Source of the DNA: Grammothele lineata
Lineage: Eukaryota > Basidiomycota > Agaricomycetes > Polyporales > Polyporaceae
Length of the DNA: 64,000 nucleotides
NCBI GenBank assembly: GCA_002150815.3
Contig: NDFF03000026.1
Span: 310,001-374,000, forward strand
Reading direction: 5' to 3'
Below the pieces are notes generated by a model that saw only the letters and a list, made by a program, of their open reading frames with translations, searched no databases and had not been told where the DNA came from. The translations under genes were made by a program, and so were the position numbers. Shown here piece after piece: positions 23,291 to 35,084 of this stretch (the first letter of the stretch is position 1; each line of letters starts with the position of its first letter).

Positions 23291-25437
23291 ATGTGGCTGC
23301 TAAACACCAAGTCCGTCGAGCTCAAGTTTTTCAGCCACCCCGATGACATTCCGGGTGGTTACGCCATCCTCTCTCATGTCTGGGGACCCATCTCAGAAGA
23401 GGATACGTTCCAAGGGGTGCAAAATGCCGTGGCGCAGTGCAAGCTCGAGCAACGCCTTTCGCTCTCCGAGTCGAGTACTCCGCCAACGAGCTCGGTATGT
23501 CTCGACAAAACGGTCAAGACGTTAGAAGACCGAGTGGACGATTTGCACAGGAGCAACGAAGAGCTGCGGAGGATGGTATTAGCGCTCTGTGCATACAAGC
23601 CGAGAGAATCCCAGTCAAACGATCCTACAGCTGTTCTCAGCGCCGATCTCACCGACTCTTCCTTCGCCCTCGACTACGACGGCGACGAGACTAGATCGCA
23701 ACCTTCATATTCCACAAATCCTGGCGACCTCATCTCTCTCAAGATTCGCAGCTTCCTTCGACAAGCCAGGCAGGACGGATTCCAGTGGGCATGGGCGGAC
23801 ACGTGCTGCATTGACAAGACGAGCAGCGCCGAACTCACCGAGGCCATTAACTCCATGTTTTCTTATTACTCCCGTTCCACCGTCTGCTATGTCTACATGG
23901 CCGACGTTCCGGGGGAATGCGACTCTGAAGTTCGCGCCGTTGCATTCAAGAGGAGCAGGTGGCATCAGCGTGGCTGGACCTTACAGGAGTTGCTCGCTCC
24001 GAAGACGATCCATTTCATGTCGCGCGACTGGACCTTCTTAGGAGACAAGTTCACGCTCGCCGGTGTGCTCGAAGAAGCCACTTCGATCCCCGGACGCGTG
24101 TTGAAGTTCGAGATAGACGTCACAGAGGTCAGTGTCGCCGCGCGGATGGCGTGGGCTTCACCACGCAAAACGACGCGGGTCGAAGATGAGGCGTACTGCC
24201 TCTTTGGCATCTTCGGTATCAACATGCCGACGATGTACGGTGAGGGACGTAATGCGTTCTTCCGTCTACAAGAGGAGATCTTGCGGATATCACCAGATAC
24301 AAGTATCTTTGCATGGGGAACATGGGGCGCCATGGAACACCTAGACGATCTTATACTAGCCATGGCCATGTTGGAGAATGCCAACAATGAAGGAGGAGCA
24401 GTGGTGAACCACGAAAACTCATACCTCCTTTCCCCGTCTCCGTCGGCGTTTAATTATTGCAACGACGTCACCTTTTCCACGGACGCAGGTATCATCACAA
24501 GCTCTACCGTTGTGGTGAGATCGTTGACTTCCGGACACCAGGGCCTCTCCCTGAGGAGGAAGTCAGACAGACATCTGAACTACCTTCATTCACTTTGACC
24601 GCTCATGGCGTCCGGGCTCACATACCCGTATACAAGCCAAACAGCCGCGATTCCTGCATTGTCGCGCAGTTGCATGGCACTGCTCGCAACGATTTACGGC
24701 ATCTCACTGGTCATCGCCTTTGTCTTCTCTTGCATCGCGGCCGCAAAGCCTCTCGGAGAGCAATGCCTTTCTACACATGCGCCACATTATCCCGCATCCG
24801 CTCCGCTCGAACTTTTGTATTGAAGGCCGAAGTTGGCGACAAACTTGACTGGAAGTGGCGCGATATCTATATAGCTTCGCGGCCGGAATACCGGGCCTCG
24901 GACCCCACAGAACTACGCGAGCGTGTCGCGCGTTTGCGCATAGGCTCTGCACCGCCCTTCGTACTGGATTGGTCGATCTTGGAGAACGAACTCGAGGGGA
25001 CGCTGGTACGACTGTTGACGGTCAAAGGCGTTTCAACTCCGTGGACCGGCGAAAGTCCGGTCGTGCTTACCTTCGAGGTCTCGAACTTTCCGACCTCTAC
25101 GATAACATGTGCATTTGTACTGGAACTCGGCTGCTGTGGCGGTCGAACCTCGAGTCCGCAAGACGAACTTGGTCCACATTATTACGTGGGACGGTTTCTT
25201 CGCTGGAATCAAGGCGCCGTTCAACGTAGGGTACACGACTGCTGCCATGACCACGTTGCACTTGATGAAGAAGAGTGCGCAAGCGTCGTAGTAGGCGGAT
25301 CGCCGCGAGATTTCTCAGACTCGCAGGTCCCTATGATCACCATCTCGTTCCACAAGAGCGGATTGTATCGGAGGGGAACTACTTTGGAAGTCGCGCTAGT
25401 TAGTCTTACTTGGCAGGATTCCGTCTTGGGCCTGTAA
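23291..25437 (+). CDS. HET-domain (heterokaryon incompatibility-like) protein
   Basis: Two exons (23291-24488, 24542-25437) give 697 aa. The start MWLLNTKSVELKFF is the usual HET N-terminus. HET signature blocks follow: YAILSHVWG, then after an inserted coiled-coil segment WAWADTCCIDKTSSAELTEA, RWHQRGWTLQELLAPK and YCLFGIFGINMPTMYGEG. HET domains mediate nonself recognition and regulated cell death in ascomycetes, while in basidiomycetes their role is unproven. The 53-bp intron removes an in-frame stop and joins the domain to a C-terminal part with no known motif. That part resembles the C-terminal region of the HET gene at the window end (both have a WKWRDIYI / ATWRDVYI block). No NACHT, ANK or WD40 module is attached. 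Confidence 0.92.
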
Positions 25438-25812
25438 ATCGATCGACGTTCCGGGATTTGCGCTGTATCCGCGTTGAACGTTGCTTATAGCACAGGAGCA
25501 TACAGTGTACATATCTACGGTTGTGCATTCTGTATTCCAGAGGGGAGAGATAATTCGCCTACACCATTTGTGGCGAACTCAGAGCTCTGTCGGTGAGCAC
25601 GTCGCGGACAACGACCAAGAAGGCCAGAACAGAGCGATCGTCGTTGGCGCGCCCCGGCAAGTCCCGCCGCCTCGCCCCGCCCAAGCGAGGCCGCGTCTCC
25701 AGGTGCTCGAATGACATCGCCCGCAGCTCTCTCTCCTCTCATTCCTTGCATACCTACCCACCCATCTACCGCCGACCTTACCCACCGCTCTAGGTGCTGA
25801 GCAGTGACGACG
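25438..25812. other. Intergenic, BBC1-like upstream region
   Basis: About 375 bp. A basic frame around 25593-25790 looks like chance coding in GC-rich DNA. It probably holds the promoter and 5' UTR of the next gene. Confidence 0.35.
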
Positions 25813-28800
25813 ATGTCGGACCCCCCGCCCAAGAAAGTCGGATCGCTGCGCGACCGCATCGCTGCATTCGAGAAGGCCGGGACCGCGCCCACTCCTGCCC
25901 CCGCACCGCTGCCCCGCCCTAAGCCAGGGCACGTCGCCTGGACGCCCAAGCCCGCTTCCCCACCCACATCGCCCCGGCGCGCCGACTCTGGCGATGACAA
26001 CAAGGGCCCTGGCATGTCCGCCGCGGATGCGAAGGAGAGCATCGGTAAGCTCTCGCTCAAGGAGCGCATGGCCGCCCTCCAGGGCTCCAATGCGTTCGGG
26101 GGCCCTGCTGGTGGTGGAGGGCCACCGCCTCGCCCTACGGGTGAAAAACCCAAGTGGAAGCCGCCCCCGGTCGTACCGCGCGCTGTCCCCGTGGGCGGCG
26201 AGGACCCCGAGGAAGCGACACCCGCCGCTGCACCTATTGTCGTGCCGCGTGCGGAGGCTAGATCGCCCGAGACTGTGACTTCTGGGGAGGAAGACAAGGC
26301 TGAGGTGAAGGAAGGCGAGGAGGGCGAGGCCAAAGAAGAGGGGGAACCGGATCCGGAGGATGAGGAGCGACAGCGGCGTGCTGCGTTGGCTGCACGCATG
26401 GCGAGGCTAGGAGGGGCGCGTGTCGGGATGGGACCACCTATCTTCGGGAAGAAGCCCGACGTGCCACCGAAGAGGATCTCGAGGGATGAACCCAGACCTG
26501 CCGGAGATGAAGTGCCAAAGCCTGCTGAGGAGGCTCCGAAGCATACTGAGGAGACATCAAAGGGGGATGAGGGTACCCCGAAGGACGAGGTCGCTCACCC
26601 CGAGGTATCCGTGACCAGTGAGGGTGAGATATCAGGTGAGTTTATACGCCCATCCGGAAGACCTGGGCCGACGCTAACGTATCTATGCGTTGAATAGGCC
26701 CTACAGTGGAGGAGGCAGCCGCTGTCGCACTTCCTCCGTCTACTGGAAACACTGCAGGCCCCGGTGCGTTCGATCATGTCCCTATATGCGATCTCGTTCT
26801 CATAATTTCTCAGAATACTTCGATGCCCTTACGAAGAAGGATTCTGGTGCTTCCGATAGCCTCTCCCCGGACTCCGCCGCTTCCGGGACACCCATGCGAT
26901 CTCCTGCGATGCCCGTTCCTCAGGCACCCAGGCGCGCTGCTCCACCTCGCAAACGTGCTGCGAAGTCCCCAGCGCCCTCGCAGCGTGCGCCTGAGCCTGA
27001 AGTGGTCCAGAGCCCCTCTCCGATTGAGTCTACAGTTGAGGCTGCGCCGGCCGAGAAACCCGACGAACCCAGTTCTACTACATCTGAGGAGCCGTTGGCA
27101 CCTCATGGCGATCATGAACCCGAAGTCACCGAGGAACAAGTTAGAGAGGTCGTCGAGGAAGTCGCTGTCCTTCAGTCCGCGGAACCGGAGGAGCCTGTTC
27201 CCGAACCTCCCGCCCCCGCCCCCGCCCCCGCTACCGAGGCACACGAGACCGAACACGAACGCCACGAGATCGTCGAGGTCGAGGATCACACTTCAGAGGA
27301 GCCCGCCGCCGAAGCGGTACCCGAGGATGACGACGAGCCGCAGCCTTCACACGCTGTTGACGAACCCGAGGCGCCGCCTGTGGAGCCCGAAGAGGAAGAC
27401 GAGGAGACGCGGCGTAAGCGCATCGCAGAACGTATCGCCCGCGCCGGCGGGTTTAACCCCTTCGCGGGTGGGATGCCGCCGCCACCGATGCGCCGGGATA
27501 GCGCAGACTCGGCGCGCTCTCCTCCAGCGTCAGCTACCTCTCCCCCTCACCCACCGCGTCGTCCGAGCGAGAGCGAGTCTTCGGCGGTAATTTCACCGGT
27601 GCAGAGAAAGGAGAGCGTCGGATCTGTGCATGAGTCGGTCGAAGCCGAAGTACGGAGGGGCTCATTGGATGGTAACTGAATCTCGGGCATCTTTGTACCA
27701 AGTAGTGTTGATTAACGTGTTCTCAGGCGGCACCCCAATCGAGCCGCATGCCCGCGCGTCCGAGGAGCACGACGGACAAAGCATCGTTGCTATTCACGAG
27801 GAGCCGGAACCTACCGAGGACAAAGCATACGAAGACGACAAAGCAAGGGCACGTGTCGGCCATGCGGCGGGCCACGACGAACGGGAGAATGTCGAATACG
27901 AAGACGAGAACGACCAAGTCCAGCACCGTGAGAGCGAAACAGCGCATGAGACAAAGGAAGATGACGATATCGGAGAGGCAGCGCTCCCACCACCCCCTCC
28001 TGCCCGGCGTCCGCTCCCGCCTCAACCTGAACCGGAATTCGAGGAAGAGGAGGCGCAAGAGGAGGTAGAGCAAGAGGAGATCCCTCCACCGCCACATCGC
28101 GGCATACCGTCTCCACCGGTGCGAGCCGTTATTCCTCCGCCTCCTCCGCCGCCCATAAAGGAGGAACAGGCACGTGATCCTTCGCCTGAGCCGGAGGCGG
28201 AGGAGGCATATACCGCTCACGCCCACGGAGATGCTTACGACCACGAGGAAATGGCAGACGAATACGAACGTGATGATCATGACGAAGAAAGCGTGGGGCG
28301 TCATGAAGAGCTTGAGGCGCATAATGCATACGTCCCGCCTCCGCCGCCCCGTCGTGTCTCTATGCCTCCTCCGCCGCCTCCTGTAGAGGACGAAGAAGAG
28401 GTTGATGTCGCAGAAGAGGAGGAAGAGTCTGCGCCGCCACCGCCTCCCCGACGCCTGTCGAGGGACGTTCCACCCCCGCCTGTTCACCCTCAATATACTG
28501 CTCCAGAACCTGTGGCTGATGAACCGGAAGATGCCGAAGATGATGAAGAGCCTGCACCCCCTCCGCCTCCTCCGCGAAGCTCTCGGCCTCTATCGCAACT
28601 TCCGAACATCCAGCCGCCGTCGTACTCACACCCAACCGACGCTTCTCATGCAGGGGAGTTACTCGAGGACTCTGATACAGGTCGGTGTTAACCGTACGAC
28701 AAAAGAACTTTGACTGACGATAGCCACACAGACCCTATCGACCCTGGATTCTACAGTCCTCAAAGGTCGGCCGGGTCGCGGTTGAGCACTCATTCTGCGC

Positions 28801-30743
28801 TCTCGCCGCAATCTACTGGTGCTCCTCCCTTGACATCTCCTCCATTACCTCCCGCTCGTGTTGTGTCACCACCACTACCCAGCTCGCCGCCGCCTCCTCC
28901 GCCACAGAGGATTGTTTCGCCGCCTCCGCAGCGGGTTGCGTCTCCGCCGCCCGTTCCTGAGCAGGTCGCGCAGCCTTCTGCTGCCCAGGACTCTGAGGAT
29001 CAAGGTGACGGCGTAGCCGAGGAAGATGCTGAGCAGGCGCGTCGTCGCACTATTGCTGAGCGTATGGCGAAGCTAGGTGGGCTGCGCTTCGGCGCTCCGC
29101 CTCCCGTTCCCGCCGCACGTCGTCCTCCGCCTCCTCCAGAGCCCGAGGGTGAGCATGAAGGTGCGGCTATGGAAGAGAAGCCAGCAGAGTCGGATGAGCC
29201 ACCACCGCCGGAAGAGGAGGAGGACGAGTTCGCGCGGAAGCAGCGCATCGCCGCGCGCATCGCAGGCATGGGTGGCATGCGCTTCGGGATGTTGCCTGGT
29301 GCGACCCCGCCGAAGCCGCCCCCGCGTGTGCAGCGCGAGGAGGAAGAGGAGGAGGGAGTGAAGTCGCCTCCGCCTCCGAAACGTTCAGCTCCTGCTGTTC
29401 CGCCCCCGCCGCCTCCTCCGCCCGCTGAGCAGGAGCAGGAGGATGAGTCTGACTACCAGCATGTTTCCGACAGCGATAGGGTCGGGAACGAGGAAAGCGA
29501 GCTCGAGGAGGTCACGTATACTGACGCAGAGGAGGAGCAGGCTCCGCCGCCCGTCCCCGACCGTGGTGCGCGGCGGGTATCCACCGGCCCTCCTCCTGTC
29601 CCACAGACTCGCCCACTCTCGCCTCCCGCTGCGCCGCATCCGCCCGTTCCGAGGACACGTCCACCAGCACCCCCCGCGTTCACGTACCCGCCGCCTCCGC
29701 CGCGCGCTCCTCCTCCGCCGGCCACTCACGATACGCAGGGCGACTTCGTAATGGTGGAACAAGCCGAGGACGTCGACGAGCCGCCTCCCCCGCCGCCCCC
29801 ACGTGCCACTCGCCCGCCGCCTCGAGCGCCTCCCCGCGCCCCGCCATCTGCGCTAGGCACGGACGCTGAGCAACCCGCGTCGTCCTCGATCCCGAACATC
29901 GACTTCGGCGGCGAGGCCGACCTTTCACTTTCTGCGCAATGGAGCGAAGACTCGACGGCCTACCCCTCCACTGCTGGTACTCACCAAGCGTCGTCTACCT
30001 CGGAGACACCTCACCCACCTGCGCGTACCGCGCCTCCAGCCGAGCTAACGCCAGAGGAGCTCATGGCACATTGGGGCCGTGTCGGTGTGCAGATCCACGA
30101 GGCCGCAGCAGCACTCTTTGATAAATCCAAGAAGAATGTCGTCGGGGACGGATCGTACCTCGGCTTCGTGCGTGCGGCGCTCGCACAAGTGCCAACCGCG
30201 CCCTCCGTCGGGGGCGGGGACCCCGACGCGCTCGGCTATCTCGTATACAGCCAGGTCGCGGGTGCAGTGCAGCGGCGCGCAAGCGACATCCTGCCCGGTG
30301 ACGTCTTCGTCGCGCGCGATGCGAAGTTCAAAGGACACAAAGGCCTCCAGAGCTACCACCAGAACGTCGGCGTCGGCGAGCCGCTCGTGGGAGTTATCGG
30401 AGACTTCGAGGCGAAGAAGTCTAAGGTGAAGGTGTTCCAGGCGAATCAGCACGTCGGGCAACAGGTAAGTTCCGTTAACAAGAGTCGTGACTGGCGAGGT
30501 GGGAGGGCAGCATACTGCGCTAGGAGGGGGGAAGAGGGAGCAATGGGAAAGGGCGAGGAAGGGGCAGCGTGCTAACGTGCTCTTTGTCTATAGACCGTGG
30601 AAAGTGTGAGCTATCGCCTGGAGGACCTCAAGAGCGGTTCGGTTAAGGTACGGATGCGCCCCACCCTGGTTCTTGTCTTTTCCCTTCCTGATCCACGCCA
30701 TCGCCTCGCTGCACCCCAGATCCTCAGAATTCTGGAAGCATGA
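25813..30743 (+). CDS. BBC1/AIM3-like proline-rich cytoskeletal protein
   Basis: Seven exons (25813-26635, 26698-26763, 26814-27671, 27727-28680, 28732-30464, 30594-30647, 30720-30743) give 1503 aa. Most of it is disordered, with alternating acidic and polyproline blocks (PPPPPPP runs) expected to bind SH3 domains and profilin. A short motif of the form RRxxIAxRMAxLGGxRFG appears four times. The last 200 residues are globular: ELMAHWGRVGVQIHEAAAAL, LGYLVYSQVAGAVQRRASDI, LPGDVFVARDAKFKGHKGLQ and HQNVGVGEPLVGVIGDFEAK. These match the C-terminal cysteine-proteinase-like fold of fungal Bbc1/Aim3 proteins, which act at cortical actin patches with type I myosin. The N-terminal SH3 domain of yeast Bbc1 is not visible. 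The final 72-bp intron is stop-free and in frame, so the C-terminus may exist in two forms. Confidence 0.83.
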
Positions 30744-31378
30744 TGGGAAATTGGAATGGAGACGCTCGTTGGTAGTACAGTCAGTTGTATATTCAGGAAG
30801 ACATCGCATCATCTTTCAGTATCGTTTACATTTTCTCATGATTGAAGTTGACGACCAAGTGTAATATAGACACCAGGATGGACGCAATGACATTCTACAT
30901 GGTTCATGCAGGAATGTTCTAACATGGAGCTGCCGCAGACTCGAAGTCCAGGCCTTTCGAATTCGTGAGCGATGCGGTCCGGTTCCCGGGTCCGCTTGGT
31001 GGCTGTACATAAAGTGCTTTATCCCCAGGGCCTTTATCCGACGGAGTGGGTCGAAGACAACTCAAGCAGCTACTTAGCTGCTTACATAATCCCAAGACCC
31101 GCCGCCTCAGCGTTCTTGTCGTCGGGGGACATGATCTGGTGCGCACAAAGTACCTTGGCCGGTAGGTGACGTACGTCGTCCACAACGCCCCCTGCGGGCT
31201 TCGCTGAGCCTTGATCTCAGGACACTTTTCCTAAGTAGGCAAGGACACGCGATGGGTAATCGCGACAGGTTCCCTCCCTCGCCCTCGCGCGGGTTTGTCT
31301 CTCGAGGACAAAGGTCGTCGTCGGTGGGCGGGCGTAGCCCTGCGCCAGCCCGCCTTCGTCTCCGCTCTGCGCTGCGCA
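30744..31378. other. Intergenic
   Basis: About 640 bp, with no conserved frame. GC-rich toward the promoter of the next gene. Confidence 0.35.
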
Positions 31379-31384
31379 TATAAA
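31379..31384 (+). promoter_or_regulatory. TATA box
   Basis: TATAAA in a GCGCATATAAAGGGAGG context, 115-120 bp before the ATG at 31499. A good core promoter candidate for the C2H2 gene. Confidence 0.55.
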
Positions 31385-31498
31385 GGGAGGTGTTTTTGTC
31401 GCTTCATATTACTCAGCCCTCGTGCGATCTATCCCTTGCGCTCCGCTTTCCCTGCTCACGACCTGTGCTCCTCCAATAACGCAGTACCAGTAGATTCG

Positions 31499-32814
31499 AT
31501 GCCGGCCCTACGCTCCTCCCGTCCCTTCGCTAGCCGTCTCCACGGACCGTACGAGGTCCCCTCACGTGTTTCCCCTTCCTCTGGCTCGGGAGATGCATCC
31601 TGCAGTCTTCTCCTCGACGACGTGTTCGATTTTCCCAAGTACTCGTGAGTTTTTCTGTGCAGTTCAGATGCGACTCCGATTAACTGTTTGGCTTCTACAG
31701 TGATGCCTGTTATGCCTCAGACCTCGTGGAAGGTTTCGGTACTCAGTTTTCCACTTTGTCCTCTGCCGGCGCCCATGCGGAGTCCCTTCTCCCCCTCTTT
31801 GATTCCTCCTCCAGCCCCTTCCCGACGACCTACGGTCCCTTTTCCCCCCTCTTCCCGGACCTCCTTGCGCCATACGATTTGGCATACCAAGTCGATCCGC
31901 CCTCCAGCAGTCAACATAAACAGTCCGGACTTAACATCGACGCTGTCAATACCGAGCTCCTCTTCCCGGGTGCAGCACCTGTGAGCGCGAACACGGGATG
32001 GTCTATGGATGGGCCCAGCATCTACGAGTCACTGGCGAACATTACCTTAACAGACCCAGATGACAGCGATTCCCCCCGATCCTCCATGTCTCCCTCCTCG
32101 TCCATGTCTTCCCCCTCGTCCATGTCTTCCCCCTCGTCCATGTCTTCCCCCTCGTCCTTCTCGTCCTCGTCCGTATCCACTACCAGCGCCTCTCCCCCCC
32201 CGTCTTCGGTGGAGAGCGCCCCGAGCACCCCGTCGAGCTCGCCATGGTCTTCCCTTCCCCACACGTCCACGCCCCGCCGTAGCCGCCGTAACCGCGAAGT
32301 CCGCACCTCCCGTGCTCGCAACAAACAGGTCAAAGGCATCAATCTCTCCCTCATCGTGGACAAAAAGACGCTCATGTGCAATGCATGCGACAGACCGGTC
32401 AATCGTCGCGCTGACGTCCTTCGGCACATCATCACCCATATCCGCGATGACCCCGATCAAAAGATACCTGTCGCGTTGGCATGCCTCGGGAACCCAGTTG
32501 ACCCAGCGAACATTGGCCTCTTCGACGACATGAACTCCATCGAGCACGATGGTATACGCTACGTCGGTGGATGCTGGCGTCTGTACTCGAGGCATGACGC
32601 GTGGATTCGTCATCGCGAAGAGAACGCGCGAAACTGTAACTGCGAGACGAAGGCTCCCTGTATGGTGGACTGTGATCAGGAACGGCGCATCAAACGTCAG
32701 CGGAAGGCGCGGGCGGAGCGGGAGAGGGAAGAGAGGCGAAAGAAGAGGGAGGAAGAGAGGCGAAAGAAGAGGATGGAGAAGAGGGCGACGAAGGGAGGCT
32801 CTCGGCGGCAATGA
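31499..32814 (+). CDS. Putative C2H2 zinc-finger protein
   Basis: Two exons (31499-31644, 31701-32814) give 419 aa. The N-terminal half is Ser/Pro-rich and acidic in places, like an activation region, and includes a run of SSM/SSP units coded by an 18-bp tandem repeat. A single C2H2-like finger follows near residue 275: LMCNACDRPVNRRADVLRHI with a second His in ITHI (C-x2-C-x12-H-x3-H). Beyond it lies a Cys cluster (CNCETKAPCMVDC) that might bind zinc, and the protein ends in a long Arg/Lys/Glu helix (EREREERRKKREEERRKKR) that could be nuclear-targeting or a charged single helix. A transcription factor role is inference. A strong TATA box is upstream. Confidence 0.65.
32097..32160 (+). repeat. 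18-bp tandem repeat inside C2H2 gene
   Basis: Unit TCCCCCTCGTCCATGTCT, about 3.5 copies, with a slightly divergent leading copy. It is in frame and encodes SPSSMS units. Confidence 0.85.
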
Positions 32815-33426
32815 CTCTAAGCCCTCGGAACCCTTTGTTTCGGACTACGAACAGACTACAAATCTTCCGCAATTTTGTCATCGCGTCCTCCCCGATCACA
32901 TTAGGACCGTCCGACTTTGACATACTCTCCGCCTAATCCTCCGTCTCCTCACTACATCCATGTACAGTCAACGACTATCTCTTAGCACACCTTCTCGCGT
33001 AGCGCAGCATTCCCGCACGCTGGCGCCGTAATCTTACGTAGAGCTGTACTCTCATCCTTGTCGCATTCTTCTCGCATTGCAGTGCTTGTACTATACACAT
33101 ACGAAATGTACCGGGTATTTTCGAACCCACCTGAGTGACATCCAACGACGTCCGCGGTCGAGTCAAATGCATCAGTGTCCGCTGTCAATGTGTCCGCTGT
33201 CAGTGTATGCTGGGATTGGAACTCACGGTGTGCTACACGTAAGCTCGCTACGTATGGCGAGGTTCAGGATCGAGGTTCACGAATTGAACTATAACTTACC
33301 CCTCGGCTCGAGGATACTCCCCTGCCATGTCCCACGCGACGCGAGCCCCTCTGGAACGCCAGGGTACGACCAAGGCATACGTTATATCAACGCTTCGGCC
33401 CGTCGGCGCCTTGACATGTTCAAATT
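32815..33426. other. Intergenic
   Basis: About 610 bp between the C2H2 gene and the decayed P-loop gene. Only short unsupported frames. Confidence 0.35.
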
Positions 33427-34320
33427 TTACTCGTAGCCACATCGTGAGTGTGACTGATGGTGATCTGGACGACGTGTAGAGTGCGAGCTCTGTTGGAGGA
33501 CTATTTGGAGCAGGAAGCGGGGGGAGTGAAAGAAGAAGGCGTCAAACAGGTTATCATTGACTGCATAAGGGTCATCATATTTGTCGGGTTCCGTAGATGG
33601 GGATTCCGCATTGTGGAAGTCGACCTGACTCCTCGCTTGTAGCGTTGAAATGTCAGTGTACGTTGGGTGACGCTGAAACACGTACAGGGCTCGGATCTCC
33701 TCCGCAGACCAAGAATCCATGTACCACTGCCTTGCCAACCCTTTGAGAAAATGCTTGTACCGTTTCTCTTCAAGGGAGATGGCTACTGAACAGAAGCAGC
33801 CTTTCGCTAGCTTGGTCGAGATGACCTGAGTTGTTCTATCTAGGTCAACGAAAGCCCAGAGCCGTGGAGTATCCGAGGAATGAAGACGTCGATAGACTTC
33901 TTCCCAGCTGAACAAACGTGTCTCTTTTCTTGCACACGTGGTATTTTGTGAACCACAATGTGTTTCCGACTGATGTATGGAATATAACGGGTTGCCCTTC
34001 CGCGAGGCGGTGGAATAAGGCGCCGACGAGATAGCAAGATTTGCCTTCCACCGAATGAGTCTGGAATAAGATGCCGTGAAACACCGTGAATCACGCTTGT
34101 GCCGGGCTGACCCGTTATGATAACGCCTGGAAAGGAAGTGTTCGGGGCGACGAGATTTGTACGCTCGTAGAGAAAGTCGTATTCATTGCGGATGTGAAGT
34201 CCAGCGTATGGTTCAAAGCCAAGGTCTGCCCAGATACGACCGTCAGAAATTCTCAGGACGCGATCAGAGGATCGGCGGATTGTCAAGAGAGCGTTCGTCG
34301 CCCAAGATTCAGCATAGATA
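33427..34320 (-). pseudogene. Decayed P-loop NTPase-like gene of an agaricomycete repeat family
   Basis: Three reading frames in sequence carry pieces of one protein type. They are GLHIRNEYDFLYER with VIITGQPGT (Walker A start), then KSCYLVGALFHRLAEGQPVI, then SWEEVYRRLHSSDTPRLWAF with VDLDRTTQV. The order and wording match a large agaricomycete family with a G-x-PG-x-GKS/T P-loop, sometimes called Crinkler-like. Joining pieces 1 and 2 needs a 52-bp intron with a GC donor that would change the Gly before Lys. Pieces 2 and 3 differ in frame within a purine run (AAGAAAAGAGA) with no room for an intron. A last possible intron (GTACGT...CTACAAG) leads to an early stop. It is most simply a degraded gene. 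Family assignment is from memory of the motif pattern. Confidence 0.55.
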
Positions 34321-35084
34321 TGCTCCTAAAGGCTAGATCGTGACGGAGGCAAGCGACGGTCCTCGACTATAGCTACAGCTCAGTGAGACGTAGTTAGCAG
34401 TAGTCGAGTATTTGAACGTTGAAAATCGTTCGGACTCGTACACAGACTCCACGATACATATTGCGCTTTGCCTTCTATGTGTTGCCGCTTTTTGTACCCA
34501 CACGTACGTATAGTAAGTCCGTAGAAGAGCCACACGAGATCGTGAACGCGATGACAGAGCTCGAGGCAGTTACAAGTTCAGGGCTGAGAGACGTGAAGTC
34601 AAGGGCAGCCAGCCAGGTGCTACATTTGCGAGCCGTAGAACATGAGAGGCTCCTTAAAGTATCTAAGGGTATGGCTGCCAAGCCCTTACCAGATTCCTCA
34701 GACGACTCGGAGAGGCAGTCGCCGCTTCGTCGCATCCAAGACTCCTACGTTGTTTGTGCGTAGGTCTACTTGAGACTGGTAGTTAGAATGGCCTTGAAGA
34801 GACGAGGTTAACGCCATCAGGCAGGATGTGCCAGTGCGTAGGAGGTAGCAAGAATCGGGAACAGGCAGCTACAAGTAACAAGGAGGTCATCTCGGAGTCG
34901 TTCAACTCGGTTCCAGGCGCCCGTGTATATCCGCCCGCCACCGACGCGTCACTGAAGCGCCCAAACCCAGCCTTGTCTCTTGTCGCGTATTGGTCGCGTC
35001 GGCCTCGGTCTCGCGGTCCGCCCGCTTGCTCCTTTCCTTCTCCTCACCGCCTCGTCTCTCGAACAGCTGGACGTCTCTCTTGTG
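34321..35084. other. Intergenic with a weak hypothetical frame
   Basis: A plus-strand frame at 34419-34763 (114 codons) has some coding flavour (EEPHEIVNAMTELEAVTSSG) but shares the region with an equally long antisense frame and has no known motif. I do not call it a gene. The rest is the NUP84 promoter and 5' UTR. Confidence 0.3.

Noticed and set aside
20541..25437. P450 plus HET as a biosynthetic cluster
   Set aside because: No backbone synthase, transferase or transporter lies beside them. Adjacency alone is not evidence of a cluster.
26706..27590. Long alternative-frame ORF of 294 codons within the BBC1-like gene
   Set aside because: It is a composition shadow. The other frame carries the conserved motifs and joins in phase to both neighbouring exons.
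27723..28493. Antisense ORF of 256 codons rich in Arg and Leu
   Set aside because: It mirrors Glu/Pro-rich coding on the plus strand and has no motif of its own.
34419..34763. Hypothetical 114-codon gene
   Set aside because: An equally long antisense frame exists, and no splice, promoter or family evidence supports it.
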